A DNA stretch of 64,000 nucleotides from JBOFSQ01 sp051651625 (GCA_051651625.1 JBOFSQ010000015.1:6400-70399); one strand, 5' to 3'; positions 1 through 9,231 are shown, counted from the stretch's first letter. The notes: generated from the sequence alone by a model not told the origin. Program-made: numbers and translations.

Positions 1-201
1 GCGTTTGTAGGCGGCGTTGATTGGTGGTTCGTCGGCTGGGGGTTGTGTTGATTGTATGCTTCGCGTGATTACTCGCTGCAGTCGTTTTTCGCGTAGCTTT
101 CGTACTGCTATGTCTACGAGTAGACTGAGTGCCATTCCTACGCCTACCACGATTCCGATTGTGGTAAGGATTCCGTCAATTCCTGCGTCAAAATTTTCCA
201 T
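1..201 (-). CDS. Small single-pass membrane protein, 3' end beyond the window
   Basis: An open frame on the minus strand begins at ATG 201-199 and runs off the left edge after 67 codons without a stop. An AGAGGG ribosome site lies about seven bases upstream of the ATG. The product has a short acidic start (MENFDAGIDG), one hydrophobic helix at about residues 11-33 (LTTIGIVVGVGMALSLLV), then a basic stretch (RKLREKRLQR) and a proline-rich tail. This suggests a small inner-membrane protein with a cytoplasmic basic segment. It is divergent from the ribbon-helix-helix gene at 290 and shares its regulatory region. I do not recognise a family, and the C-terminus is not visible. Confidence 0.5.
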   Translation of the reverse strand, partial: MENFDAGIDGILTTIGIVVGVGMALSLLVDIAVRKLREKRLQRVITRSIQSTQPPADEPPINAAYKR

Positions 202-211
202 TGATTCCCTC

Positions 212-240
212 TTGACAATTCTATGCTCGGTCTGTATACT
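212..240 (+). promoter_or_regulatory. Near-consensus sigma-70 promoter for the gene at 290
   Basis: A perfect -35 box TTGACA (212-217), a 17-base spacer and a -10 box TATACT (235-240) predict transcription from about 247. The small gene starts at 290 behind an AGGAGG site. The -35 box lies only about ten bases from the start of the divergent gene, so a protein bound here could affect both. Confidence 0.75.
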
Positions 241-289
241 CTACGCCGTTCTAACTTTACACGGATTCTGTTTGCATTAGGAGGATGCC

Positions 290-490
290 ATGGCCACAAA
301 GCGGCAAGTCGCGTTTTCTCTCGACGATGACATGATAGAGCGTCTAACGGCGGCGGCGAAGTTGCGCGGCCTTGCGTTGGCGGCGTATGTTCGTCAATTG
401 CTTTTTGAGTGTCTTCAGCGTGACGGGATGCTTTCCCCCCCTGCCCCTTCCCATTCTACCGAGGCGACTGGCGAAAATAAGGTGACTTGA
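290..490 (+). CDS. Small ribbon-helix-helix (CopG/Arc-like) protein
   Basis: A 66-residue protein starts at an ATG preceded by a strong AGGAGG site (seven-base spacing) and a near-consensus promoter. Its first 45 residues fit the ribbon-helix-helix pattern: a basic N-terminus, a short beta strand (RQVAFSLDD), a first helix with paired alanines (MIERLTAAAKLRG), a turn and a second helix (AAYVRQLLFECL). The last 20 residues are polar, proline-rich and probably disordered. Such proteins bind DNA as dimers and often act as antitoxins or autorepressors. No toxin-like gene follows it; the neighbour is a small membrane protein on the other strand. The family call rests on pattern only. Confidence 0.65.
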   Translation: MATKRQVAFSLDDDMIERLTAAAKLRGLALAAYVRQLLFECLQRDGMLSPPAPSHSTEATGENKVT

Positions 491-531
491 GGGAAACTTT
501 CAAATTTTTGAAAGATTCTTCTCAAGTTTTT
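485..531 (+). terminator. Rho-independent terminator after the RHH gene
   Basis: A long hairpin overlaps the stop codon. The outer arms ACTTGAG (485-491) and CTCAAGT (521-527) pair perfectly. The inner arms CTTTCAAA (497-504) and TTTGAAAG (507-514) also pair perfectly. TTTTT follows at 527-531. This separates the small gene from the cas operon downstream. Confidence 0.7.
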
Positions 532-766
532 ACGTTTTAGACCGATTATAGGACTTCTAACCTCTGCTTGCCCCCTACACCGCCTTATGTTTTGCTACCC
601 TAGCCTAACATAATAAACATTATCGGACGTTGGTCATACCTGCGTTGCGGGGTGGTGTTTGTGTGCGTTATAGTTGTCGCCGTGCTTTTTTGCCGCTGGA
701 CGTTCTATCGGTGTCGGGTAGAATCTGCCGCGCTGTTGGTGAATCTATATGCAAGACGAGGTGGTT
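532..766 (+). promoter_or_regulatory. Upstream region of the cas operon with a candidate promoter
   Basis: This stretch has no convincing gene. The best promoter match is TGGACG (697-702), a 16-base spacer and TAGAAT (719-724), which would start transcription near 731, just ahead of cas3. The -35 box is weak, so this is tentative. I looked for a match to the leader's pseudo-spacer here and found nothing convincing. Confidence 0.35.
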
Positions 767-3247
767 ATGACAAATCAATTATGGGCAAAAAAACCGGAAC
801 ACGAAACATCCACACGCAGCGACAACGCTTGCCTGCTTTCGCACCTCAAGCTGACCTATGCGGCGGCGAAGGTGTTGCTCGATAAGACCGCTGAATCGCA
901 AATGGCGTTTCTCGGTCTTGTTGTACCCGAAGAGTACCGTTTACGGTTTCGACGCATCGTTCTTCTTGCGGCAGCAATCCATGACCTCGGAAAAGCAAAC
1001 AACCACTTTCAAGCGTTAGTGTGCGGCAAACAAGACAGCCAGTCAATACGACACGAGTGGGTACTGTATCTGCTGCTTCGGTTCTCGCCGCTTGGAAAAT
1101 GGTTCGCCGACGCATTGTCAGTTGAGACTCGTGAGAACGACTTCACATTCGTCGTTTGGGCCGTCACGGGACATCACCGCAAAGAAGAAGGAGAAGAGAC
1201 AAACGAACATCCGGGAGACTTGCGACTTCTCAGCAACCACCCCGACTTTGCCGCGTGTCTGGATTGGCTCGCCAGTCTCGAAGAACTTGCATTGCCACCA
1301 CGTCCCGACGAAATCGCGTCGTTGGTTGACGGTTCTATCTGCGTCTCACGGAAAAAGTCGATCAATCTTTCTGACGTACTCGCAAAGCCGGGACGTTCTG
1401 TCGAGATTGGACTTTACGCCAGCAAAGTCGAACCAGACAACGAATTCAGCGACAGCGACATGAAACTCATGGCTGCCGTCCGCAGTACTGTGATGGCGGC
1501 AGATGTCGTCGCCTCGGCACTCGCAGAGCGAGATTTTTTGATCACGGACGACGAAACCACGGAAACAGCGGTTCGCAAATGGGTCGATGAAACACTCGGC
1601 ACATTGCCGATGCGAGAACAGTATCAGCAAATCGTCTCGCTGCAACAACAAAAGATTGCGACAACAACTTCAAACGATTCTAGCAGTGACAACATCGCAC
1701 AGCAACGCAGCGCGTTCCAGCACAAAGTTGCAACGTCGGAGAGTCGCGTCACGCTCGTGACGGCAGGATGCGGTAGCGGAAAAACACTCGCCGCGTGGCA
1801 GTGGGCGGAAAACAACTGCCGTCCCGATGGCAACCGACTCTTCTTCTGCTACCCAACAACCGGAACCGCCACCGAAGGTTTTCTCGACTACTTGATCGAT
1901 GACGACAACAAACTCGGCGATCTGCGTCACTCGCGCGCAAACGTCGATTTTCTTCTGCACGAACGCCTGCGACGTTTGCCTCCCGACGATACGAACGACG
2001 CAAACGAAGTGATTCGGTCACTCGATCTTTGGCGTACAGGAATCGTCTGCTGTACGGTCGATACGGTGTTGCGGTTTTTGGTGAGCGACTATTCTGGGCA
2101 CTTGTCGTTTCCCGCATTCACGCAAGGGATTTTTGTCTTCGATGAAATTCATTCCTACGACGAAACGCTCTTCGGTTATCTGATCAAGTTTTTGGAGATT
2201 GCACGCGGGGCGAAAATTCTGCTGATGACAGCGAGTCTTCCAAAAGCACGGCTCGAAGAAATCAAGCGAGTGTTGCGCAAGCAGCAAAACACGCTCAACG
2301 TCGTGACCGGTCCCGCACACTGGGAAGAAGTGCGGCGTTATCGAGTTTTGCAGTATTCAGACTCGTTTGACGAGGCGATGTCGCGGTATCGCGCTGACGA
2401 AAAAGTGTTGTGGATTTGCAACACCGTAGATCGCGCAATTCAAACGGCTGACAAAATTACCGAACAGATGAATGACGGTACTCGTCCAATCGTCTACCAC
2501 TCGCACTTCAAATATGTTGACCGAAGCAAACGACACCAAAAATGCGTCGCGGCGTTTCGGCGAACGGGTGGCGCGATCTGCGTTACAACACAAGTTGCGG
2601 AAATGAGTCTCGACATCGACGCCGATTTTCTCGTCACCGAAGCCGCGCCGATCCCCGCAATGATTCAACGACTCGGACGACTCAACCGCCGCGCAGTCTG
2701 CGACAATCCCAAACCGTTTGTGGTACTGGAGCCGCCGCCAAACTCTCGCGGAGAGCGACTGCCATATTCGTTGAAAGATTGGGGCGAGTGGTTCGCCCAA
2801 ACTAACGATTGGCTCGCGCGACTCGGAAGCGAATCAATCTCCCAAGCCGACCTGACCACGCAGTGGGAACAGATCGCCAGTGAAACGCCAAAGCTCAAAT
2901 CGAAAGCAAATGCACAATGGCTCGATGCGGGACCGTGGATGACACACGGACCCCTGCGAGATATTTCTACGGGATGTTCCGTGCTGTTGGATGAAGACAT
3001 TGCTGCGGTCAAACACGGCGGACGCGCAGAGTACATTCGGCTAGTGATTCCGATGTCCAATCCGCCACGCGGGTTAGAAGAACACCTTCGCAAACACAAA
3101 CACCCGATATACGGCTGCTACTTGCTCACAAACGGGCGTGGTATACAATACGATCAATATCTTGGTGGGCGTTGGGGAGATTTCGCAGATGTTTCTCCGT
3201 CCACGCAAGATGGTGTGCACACGATCAAGCCAGCAGAAATTTACTAG
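767..3247 (+). CDS. cas3: Cas3 HD nuclease-helicase
   Basis: This is the effector nuclease-helicase of a type I CRISPR system, which unwinds and degrades target DNA after recognition by Cascade. The 826-residue product has an N-terminal HD domain (HDLGK at about residue 72, a later GHH) and a superfamily 2 helicase. Visible helicase motifs are Walker A (AGCGSGKT), a DEIH box in VFDEIHSYDE, TASLP for motif III, and a motif V/VI block ending QRLGRLNR. All catalytic motifs look intact. I chose ATG 767 because GACGAGG precedes it; ATG 749 in the same frame would add six residues. It is the first gene of the cas operon, and cas6 begins 11 bases after its stop. Confidence 0.95.
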   Translation: MTNQLWAKKPEHETSTRSDNACLLSHLKLTYAAAKVLLDKTAESQMAFLGLVVPEEYRLRFRRIVLLAAAIHDLGKANNHFQALVCGKQDSQSIRHEWVLYLLLRFSPLGKWFADALSVETRENDFTFVVWAVTGHHRKEEGEETNEHPGDLRLLSNHPDFAACLDWLASLEELALPPRPDEIASLVDGSICVSRKKSINLSDVLAKPGRSVEIGLYASKVEPDNEFSDSDMKLMAAVRSTVMAADVVASALAERDFLITDDETTETAVRKWVDETLGTLPMREQYQQIVSLQQQKIATTTSNDSSSDNIAQQRSAFQHKVATSESRVTLVTAGCGSGKTLAAWQWAENNCRPDGNRLFFCYPTTGTATEGFLDYLIDDDNKLGDLRHSRANVDFLLHERLRRLPPDDTNDANEVIRSLDLWRTGIVCCTVDTVLRFLVSDYSGHLSFPAFTQGIFVFDEIHSYDETLFGYLIKFLEIARGAKILLMTASLPKARLEEIKRVLRKQQNTLNVVTGPAHWEEVRRYRVLQYSDSFDEAMSRYRADEKVLWICNTVDRAIQTADKITEQMNDGTRPIVYHSHFKYVDRSKRHQKCVAAFRRTGGAICVTTQVAEMSLDIDADFLVTEAAPIPAMIQRLGRLNRRAVCDNPKPFVVLEPPPNSRGERLPYSLKDWGEWFAQTNDWLARLGSESISQADLTTQWEQIASETPKLKSKANAQWLDAGPWMTHGPLRDISTGCSVLLDEDIAAVKHGGRAEYIRLVIPMSNPPRGLEEHLRKHKHPIYGCYLLTNGRGIQYDQYLGGRWGDFADVSPSTQDGVHTIKPAEIY

Positions 3248-3258
3248 CGAGCACAGCC

Positions 3259-3894
3259 ATGATTGTTGATGTCAAGTTTCTCATTCTTGCACGCGGCGGT
3301 CATATTCCGGCGGATCACGGTTATCCGCTCTATTCGGCGGTGAGTCGCGTTCTCGCACAGATTCACCAAACTTCGGAGATCGGGATTCTCCCCATCAACG
3401 GTACGCAAACAGGTGATCGCGGTCTCTTCTTGACGCCCGAAAGCCGGTTGGTCATCCGCATTGACGCCGGCCAAATCAGTACCGTCTTGCCGCTCGCGGG
3501 AAAGACGCTCGGCATCGGAAAGACAACGCTGCAAATCGGTGTGCCATCGGTTCACGCCTTGATCTATGCTTCAACTTTGCGCAGTCGCCTCGTCACTATC
3601 AAAGGTTTTATGGAAGCAGAACAATTCAGCGAAGCGGTGCGGCGGCAACTCGATATTCTTGAAATTTCTCAAGAGGTAACGGTGCATATCAGAAAACGTC
3701 GCACGTTGCGGATACGCGACCGCGAAGTCGTCGGCTATGAAGTTTTCGTTGACGGACTGTCTGATACGGAGTCGCTGCGTTTACAAGAAGTCGGCATCGG
3801 CGGAAGACGCAAAATGGGATGCGGTCTCTTTCTGCCGTGGACAATGACGACACCAACGCCAACGACGACGAGAAAGGAGAAGAGTGATGGCTAA
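3259..3894 (+). CDS. cas6: Cas6 (Cmx6-like), CRISPR RNA-processing endoribonuclease
   Basis: The 211-residue protein matches my recollection of the Cas6/Cmx6 family of MYXAN-type systems. It contains a beta-rich RAMP-like body and a glycine-rich C-terminal loop, EVGIGGRRKMGCGLFLPW, typical of Cas6 proteins that bind the repeat stem-loop. It would cut the precursor at the base of the repeat hairpin. The ATG at 3259 follows the cas3 stop closely, and a longer in-frame opening upstream overlaps cas3 and is disfavoured. The 3' end overlaps the start of cmx8 by eight bases, so the two are probably translationally coupled. The exact subfamily is by recognition, not alignment. Confidence 0.85.
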   Translation: MIVDVKFLILARGGHIPADHGYPLYSAVSRVLAQIHQTSEIGILPINGTQTGDRGLFLTPESRLVIRIDAGQISTVLPLAGKTLGIGKTTLQIGVPSVHALIYASTLRSRLVTIKGFMEAEQFSEAVRRQLDILEISQEVTVHIRKRRTLRIRDREVVGYEVFVDGLSDTESLRLQEVGIGGRRKMGCGLFLPWTMTTPTPTTTRKEKSDG

Positions 3895-5533
3895 AAAAAC
3901 AACGACGAAACTACCGCCGCCACCAACTTCGTTAACGATGCGACTCGGTGCGCCGGGAATGTCACCGCTGCACCGTGCGGGACTCGGCGGACTCGCGGCA
4001 ACGCTGCGAGTCCTCGACACTATGAAGAAAGAAAATCACGACGAATACCCGTTCACTGCGCCGCTGTGGCGAGAAGATTTTCGCTGGGAAGTCGGCAAAA
4101 CAGAAGTCACGCTCCACTTCGGCGAACCGCAAAACGCTGCACCGTTCCTCGAATGGCTCTTCCAGTTTGCGTTTGGTCTGAAAGACGGACTCATCTTTCT
4201 CCCCGGACAATACAAAGTCGGGAACTCGCCGCCACCAGTAGAAGTACGGGCGCGATTGCAAGACGGGATCACGCTCACGTTTTTGCAGTACGGACCAAGC
4301 CGGACTCTCGGTAGCACAAAGGAAGTTCGCTACGATGTTGACGGTAAAGAAGTAGTATTCACGATCAAGGAGTGCCTTGATTATCCGCATCAAACAGCTT
4401 GGAAGGATGAAAAGTGGACGGACGAAAACGGGCTAAAGTCGAACGCCCATGCATTAAAAGGGCAGTCCTACCCCGGTGCCGTTGTGCGACATTGGAAGTA
4501 TGAAAAGCAAACGCAAATCGCGCAACCAATCGCGTTGGCCTTGCCGCTTCAGTTTGCGTTGGTGGGTACGTTGTCGCTACCGATCAATCGCGGCGTGGGC
4601 GTGCTCCTCGTTCCCTATATCGACGACTTAACCACGTTCGCCAAAGATCGCTGGCGTGTGACGCCGTACTCATCGAAAGAGATGCGCGTCGCCAGTCTCG
4701 GCGATGCAGCGTTGCAGTTTGAAATCCGTCGGCGAGGCGAAAAGATTCAGCAATATCTCGACCTTGCAGGTTGCGACGCCATTCGGTTTCGACCAATGCC
4801 GTGGTCAACGCAGCAAAAGTCGCGTGCTGAAGTGTTTTCGGTGAAGGGTATCGACGATGACACACTCACATTTTACGACCGCGTGCTGGGGTATTTGCCG
4901 TCGCGTGTCGCCGAAAAAAAAGAGAGCGTCAAAGAGGGACGCGGCAAAAATGCGGTCACGTCGGAAGTTGTCAAACGTTTTTGGACAGACTCCGTAGTGC
5001 GACCATTCATTGCCGACAATGTGGCGCAGGGGAAGCACTGGTTTACCGGTTTTGCGCGTTGGGTGAACGCCGTTGATCCGGCGACAAACAAACCGTTTCA
5101 CGAGAAAATTAACTTTGAAAGGAAAGGGTTTTATCAGATGATTCACGACGAAAAACTAAACTGGAAATTGGACGGTGCCAAGCCGCTTGTTCTCGCCGTT
5201 CAAGAATCGCTCCGTCGCCTTTATGGCAAGGTGGCTTCAGCGAATGGAGTGTCGAAAGGCGGAATATCAAACCGACTTGAAGGCGAGTACGATAAATGGC
5301 GACTCGCCTTTTCGGGCGCGAAGACTGCTGAACAATTTCGCTACGCTTTGAGCGATATGTTCAGCCGCGCAAAATCTGTTCCGTCGCTGCAAGGTGACTG
5401 GGAATCGGTCACAAAGTTGCTCCTCACAGATTGGGAAGCGGCTCGCGATCTGGCACTGATTGGGCTTGCCAGTTATCAAGGCAAAGAGAAAGACGCTCCC
5501 ACCAACAACGAAGAAGAAGCGACCACAAAATGA
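3887..5533 (+). CDS. Cmx8-like Cas8 large subunit of a MYXAN-type Cascade
   Basis: A 548-residue protein occupies the position of the Cascade large subunit, which normally recognises the PAM and helps recruit Cas3. The N-terminal segment (LGAPGMSPLHRAGLGGLAA) is the kind of sequence I associate with Cmx8 of Myxococcus-type systems; the rest has no motif I can name. ATG 3887 is preceded by AAAGGAGAAGAG. A GTG three bases earlier is possible but weaker. It overlaps cas6 by eight bases. The C-terminal 20 residues are charged and low-complexity. A 58-base gap separates it from cas7. Confidence 0.8.
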   Translation: MAKKTTTKLPPPPTSLTMRLGAPGMSPLHRAGLGGLAATLRVLDTMKKENHDEYPFTAPLWREDFRWEVGKTEVTLHFGEPQNAAPFLEWLFQFAFGLKDGLIFLPGQYKVGNSPPPVEVRARLQDGITLTFLQYGPSRTLGSTKEVRYDVDGKEVVFTIKECLDYPHQTAWKDEKWTDENGLKSNAHALKGQSYPGAVVRHWKYEKQTQIAQPIALALPLQFALVGTLSLPINRGVGVLLVPYIDDLTTFAKDRWRVTPYSSKEMRVASLGDAALQFEIRRRGEKIQQYLDLAGCDAIRFRPMPWSTQQKSRAEVFSVKGIDDDTLTFYDRVLGYLPSRVAEKKESVKEGRGKNAVTSEVVKRFWTDSVVRPFIADNVAQGKHWFTGFARWVNAVDPATNKPFHEKINFERKGFYQMIHDEKLNWKLDGAKPLVLAVQESLRRLYGKVASANGVSKGGISNRLEGEYDKWRLAFSGAKTAEQFRYALSDMFSRAKSVPSLQGDWESVTKLLLTDWEAARDLALIGLASYQGKEKDAPTNNEEEATTK

Positions 5534-5591
5534 GTTGCCGCTTTTGACGCCAACCATCCATTTTCACGAACTTCACAAAGGAGATTGACCG

Positions 5592-6518
5592 ATGACGCTT
5601 CACGTTTTCGCAAACGCTGTCACACCGTATGGGACAGCATCAAACAACCGTGGTGAAACCGATGGCAACACCACCACGCTCCAAAAACTGGTTTGGAAGT
5701 CGAGTGTTCACACGACCGTCAGTGCGGAGGCGATTCGCTTTGCGTTGCGGCGTCTCTTCCGCGAAGGTGGCGACGAGACAAACCGTTATTGGGACGAGTC
5801 GCAGCAAGCCAACGCTTGGAACGATCCGGAGTTCAAAAGCTGGAGCGAAGGATCGCTAGTGTCCACTTTCATAGACGACGATTTGCTTGGCTACATGCGT
5901 GCCGACGCCGCGAAAGACGAGGCGAAAGCTGGAACAGCAACCATTCGCCGCGCGGTGCTTGAAATCACAAGAGCGGTTTCACTCACTCCTTGGCACGGAG
6001 ACGTTTCGTTTAATGCGGCGTCGCCGGGTGCTACGCCGTCGGCAGCCAAAAACAAAAAGGATGCGGGATCGAGCAAACAAAATCCAGTTCCTTACGGTGC
6101 CGAGTTGCACGCGACTCGTTACCAGTTTGGATTGGCGATGACACCGAATCGGCTTGCGGTTACGGAACGTGCGCAAAAGGCACTTCAAGCGATAGGTGCG
6201 CTTCGTTGTGTTGCGGGGAATCACGGACGGTTTTTGTATGACTTCTCGCCGGAAGTGATCGTGATTCGTATTACCGACGATCCCGCGCCGCGGATTCTCT
6301 ACTGCTTCGACACTCCAGATGGCGGCAAAACTGTTTCGGCGGACGCGCTCTTGTCGCGCATTGAAACGGGCGACATCGTGCCGAACGAATTATTTGTTGG
6401 TGTCTCCGATATGAACGCTCCTATTGTCGCCGAGTTGACGAAGCGTAACGTTGCGGTGACTGGTGTGCGCAAGGCGATTGACGACGCCAGCAAGAAAATC
6501 GCTGGCACAAAATCTTGA
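5592..6518 (+). CDS. cas7: Cas7 backbone subunit, DevR/Cst2 family
   Basis: The 308-residue protein belongs to the DevR-type Cas7 family that polymerises along the CRISPR RNA to form the Cascade backbone. It opens with HVFANAVTPYGTASNNRGETDG, followed by a conserved stretch with TLQKLVWKSSVHTTVSAEAIR, both characteristic of the family. A strong AAAGGAG site lies nine bases upstream of ATG 5592. Residues of about 150-165 form a lysine- and asparagine-rich insertion likely to be a flexible loop. It is followed after 18 bases by cas5, matching the devR-devS order of Myxococcus. Length is normal for the family. Confidence 0.9.
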   Translation: MTLHVFANAVTPYGTASNNRGETDGNTTTLQKLVWKSSVHTTVSAEAIRFALRRLFREGGDETNRYWDESQQANAWNDPEFKSWSEGSLVSTFIDDDLLGYMRADAAKDEAKAGTATIRRAVLEITRAVSLTPWHGDVSFNAASPGATPSAAKNKKDAGSSKQNPVPYGAELHATRYQFGLAMTPNRLAVTERAQKALQAIGALRCVAGNHGRFLYDFSPEVIVIRITDDPAPRILYCFDTPDGGKTVSADALLSRIETGDIVPNELFVGVSDMNAPIVAELTKRNVAVTGVRKAIDDASKKIAGTKS

Positions 6519-6536
6519 TGCGAGGAGAACTGCAAT

Positions 6537-7193
6537 ATGCTTGGAATCAAGGTCTCTGTACCGATAGCGTCATTCCGCAAGGGGATGGCGCGGCAATATC
6601 TTGAAACGTATGAACTGCCGCCGCCTTCAACGTGCTACGGTTTTCTCCTCTCGTTGGTTGGAGAGACCAAACGTGAATCGCACTGCGGTGCGCGGGTTGC
6701 TCCAGCGGTGTTGCACGCGGGAGAAGTTGGTGTCGTGCTGCGGACGATGTGGCGAATCAAAACCGCGAGCAATCACCCCGGTTGTGGTAACAACAAAACT
6801 CCTGACTATCAGCAACTTTTGACGAACACCGAACTCTTGATCTGGCTCGACAGCTCTGACGAAACGCCGACGGATGGTCGTGACACGTTAGAGGTTCGCG
6901 TTAACCGCGCGCTTGATCCCAAGACGCGCGGCGCGGTGGAGCGTTTTGGTGGGTTATCACTTGGCGAAAGTGTACATTTGGTTAATGACGTGTCGATTTT
7001 TTCGGTAGTGCCCTGCCCTGCTCTGCGGCAGAAAATTTTCTTGCTTGCGGAAGATGGACTGATGACATTACCGGTTTGGGTAGACCACGTCGGGAGCGAC
7101 AAAACGCGGTACGCGACGGGCGACTTGTTGGATTGGGCAACGTGCGAAGCTCCGTCATGCGAACGAATGCCGCAGATTGTTAGCGGCGTGTGA
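6537..7193 (+). CDS. cas5: Cas5 subunit, DevS-like
   Basis: This 218-residue RAMP protein is Cas5, which caps the 5' handle of the CRISPR RNA in Cascade. The N-terminal PPPSTCYGFLLSLVGE block is the usual Cas5 signature in DevS-like members. The central region carries an NRALDPKTRGAVERFGGLSLGES segment like the thumb of Cas5. ATG 6537 is preceded by GCGAGGAGAACTG. The gene sits directly after cas7, and the pair would be made in equal frames of the same transcript. It is about the usual size and has no visible damage. Confidence 0.9.
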   Translation: MLGIKVSVPIASFRKGMARQYLETYELPPPSTCYGFLLSLVGETKRESHCGARVAPAVLHAGEVGVVLRTMWRIKTASNHPGCGNNKTPDYQQLLTNTELLIWLDSSDETPTDGRDTLEVRVNRALDPKTRGAVERFGGLSLGESVHLVNDVSIFSVVPCPALRQKIFLLAEDGLMTLPVWVDHVGSDKTRYATGDLLDWATCEAPSCERMPQIVSGV

Positions 7194-7237
7194 TGGTTGC
7201 CGTTCTTTGAAAATCGGGTAGCGAAAGAAGGTGCTCA

Positions 7238-8914
7238 ATGACGCAAACAGAACAAAGCACAACGCCGTCTGTACCAGAAGAGCCGCTGCGCATAATGTCG
7301 CTTCACGCCTTGGCATATTGTCGGCGGTTGTTCTATTTGGAGGAAGTTGAGGAGATTCGCGTGGCGGATGCCCGCGTTTACGCAGGCAGAACGCTGCACG
7401 AAACTCTAGCCGACGGTAAGCTGATGACGGAAGTTGAGATGACCGCTGAACAGCTTGGGCTGGTCGGTAAGATCGACTGTATTTGTCGCCGGAATGGATC
7501 GCTGATTCCGTATGAACACAAACGCGGGCGATCACAGCGACTTGATGGCAAGTCAACCGCTTGGCTCGGCGACGCTGTTCAGGTCGCTGCTTATGGAATG
7601 CTGATCGAAGAAGATCGTGGAATCGCCGTCACCGAGGGACGTATTCGTTACCACGCAGAAAACGTAACAGTAACTGTGCAGATCGACGAAACATTGCGTC
7701 AAACGGTTCTTGATCTCATCGCGGAAGGACGCCGTTTGCGAAGTTCCACGGAGCGACCGGATGTCACGACGCACGAGAAACGGTGCATCAAGTGTTCGCT
7801 CGCACCGGTATGTTTACCGGAGGAAGAACGGCTTGCGCGTGATCCAGGACACAAAACGCTTCGGCTATTTCCAGAGCAGCGTGAACGGTCAATGGTTCAT
7901 GTACTCACTGCGGGAACGCAGATCGGAAAGTCTGGTGAAACGTTCGTTCTTACGTCAACAGACCTACCGACTCGCAGCATTCCTGTAGCCAATGTTGATG
8001 GTTTTGTTATTGACGGATTTTCGCAAATAACAACTCAAGCGTTGCAACTTTGTGCGGTCAATGACATTGCTGTTCACTGGCTTAACTCTTCCGGATCGTA
8101 TATGGGCAGCTTCAGTGCTGGCACGGGACCCGTACAGCGACGCATTCGACAATACAATGCACTCGGTGATGATGCTCTACGTTTGCGATTGACTCGCAGA
8201 CTCGTTCACGCAAAGATCGAACAAACGTTGCGTTATGTGTTGCGGTGTGTTCGTAGTGAGTCGGATTCAGAAGGTTTGCGTAATGACAAGACCGTTCGTC
8301 GGGCGGTCACACAAATTCGTTCGTATTTGAAAGCAACTGCCCGCGTCGACAACATCGAGTCGCTCCGTGGGCTTGAAGGCGCGACCGCAAAGGAGTATTT
8401 CAAACTGCTACCTAAACTTTTGAGGGACGAAGTACCACCCGAAATGATCCCGAGAGGAAGATCACGCCGGCCTCCAAAAGACCGTTTCAACGCGGTCTTG
8501 AGTTATCTTTATTCGCTTCTGTACACCAATGTTTTGCAGTCTATTATGTCTGTTGGTTTAGAGCCGGCATTCGGTTTCTTTCACACGCCGCGTAGTTCTG
8601 CTCCGCCGTTGGTACTCGACTTGATGGAACTTTTTCGCCTCATACTGGCAGATATACCGCTAATTGGGTCTGTGAACAGGAAGCAGTGGGACATTCACAC
8701 CGATTTTGAGATTGTCGGTGAAAAGGTTTGGCTTTCACGCGAAGGAAAACGTAAAGCGATTGAACTTTATCAACGGCGGCTACAAGACACTTGGAAACAT
8801 CCTGTCATCGGGTATTCTCTATCGTATGCTCGTATGATTGAACTGGAGGTACGTCTGCTGGAGAAGGAATGGACTGGCGATGAAGGACTGTTTGCAAAGT
8901 TTCGGATTCGATAA
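7238..8914 (+). CDS. cas4-cas1: Cas4-Cas1 fusion, spacer-acquisition nuclease/integrase
   Basis: A 558-residue fusion joins Cas4, which trims prespacers and checks the PAM, to Cas1, the integrase. In the Cas4 half, four cysteines for an iron-sulphur cluster are visible (C28, C183, C186, C192), with RecB-nuclease residues D80, E93 and K95 (EHKRGR) and Q115. In the Cas1 half, starting near residue 218, the metal ligands are E380 (LEGATAKEYF), H449 (FGFFHT) and D461/E464 (VLDLMELFR). GRSRRPPKDRFNAVLSY is also typical of Cas1. All key residues are present, so acquisition should be functional. Fused Cas4-Cas1 is a known trait of MYXAN-type loci. An AAGAAGG site precedes ATG 7238. Confidence 0.95.
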   Translation: MTQTEQSTTPSVPEEPLRIMSLHALAYCRRLFYLEEVEEIRVADARVYAGRTLHETLADGKLMTEVEMTAEQLGLVGKIDCICRRNGSLIPYEHKRGRSQRLDGKSTAWLGDAVQVAAYGMLIEEDRGIAVTEGRIRYHAENVTVTVQIDETLRQTVLDLIAEGRRLRSSTERPDVTTHEKRCIKCSLAPVCLPEEERLARDPGHKTLRLFPEQRERSMVHVLTAGTQIGKSGETFVLTSTDLPTRSIPVANVDGFVIDGFSQITTQALQLCAVNDIAVHWLNSSGSYMGSFSAGTGPVQRRIRQYNALGDDALRLRLTRRLVHAKIEQTLRYVLRCVRSESDSEGLRNDKTVRRAVTQIRSYLKATARVDNIESLRGLEGATAKEYFKLLPKLLRDEVPPEMIPRGRSRRPPKDRFNAVLSYLYSLLYTNVLQSIMSVGLEPAFGFFHTPRSSAPPLVLDLMELFRLILADIPLIGSVNRKQWDIHTDFEIVGEKVWLSREGKRKAIELYQRRLQDTWKHPVIGYSLSYARMIELEVRLLEKEWTGDEGLFAKFRIR

Positions 8915-8943
8915 AAGCAGCAGAACTAATTGGGGTAGACAAA

Positions 8944-9231
8944 ATGTCGAAAAAATGGTATCTTGTTGCTTACGATGTTCGTGACCCAAAGCGGCTTCAC
9001 AAAACAGCGAAAAAACTACTCGGTTTTGGAACTCGTGTGCAGTTGAGTCTGTTTCGATGTCGCCTTACCAAACAAGACCTTGAACGTCTAAACTGGGAGC
9101 TGTCGAAAATTTTAGACGAGGAAGACGATCTTTTGATCGTGGAAATATGCGACCGTTGTGCGACTCGCATTCGTGATAGTTCTGGCAAAAGGGACTGGAC
9201 TGAAGAGGTAAAAACGTTTGAGATTCTGTGA
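8944..9231 (+). CDS. cas2: Cas2, spacer-acquisition partner of Cas1
   Basis: A 95-residue ferredoxin-fold protein with the opening strand WYLVAYDVRD, where D11 is the conserved aspartate. It has the length and helix-strand pattern of Cas2, which dimerises between Cas1 dimers during spacer integration. It is the last cas gene, 29 bases after cas4-cas1. The stop is followed directly by the T-rich leader of the array, the usual arrangement. Confidence 0.95.
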   Translation: MSKKWYLVAYDVRDPKRLHKTAKKLLGFGTRVQLSLFRCRLTKQDLERLNWELSKILDEEDDLLIVEICDRCATRIRDSSGKRDWTEEVKTFEIL

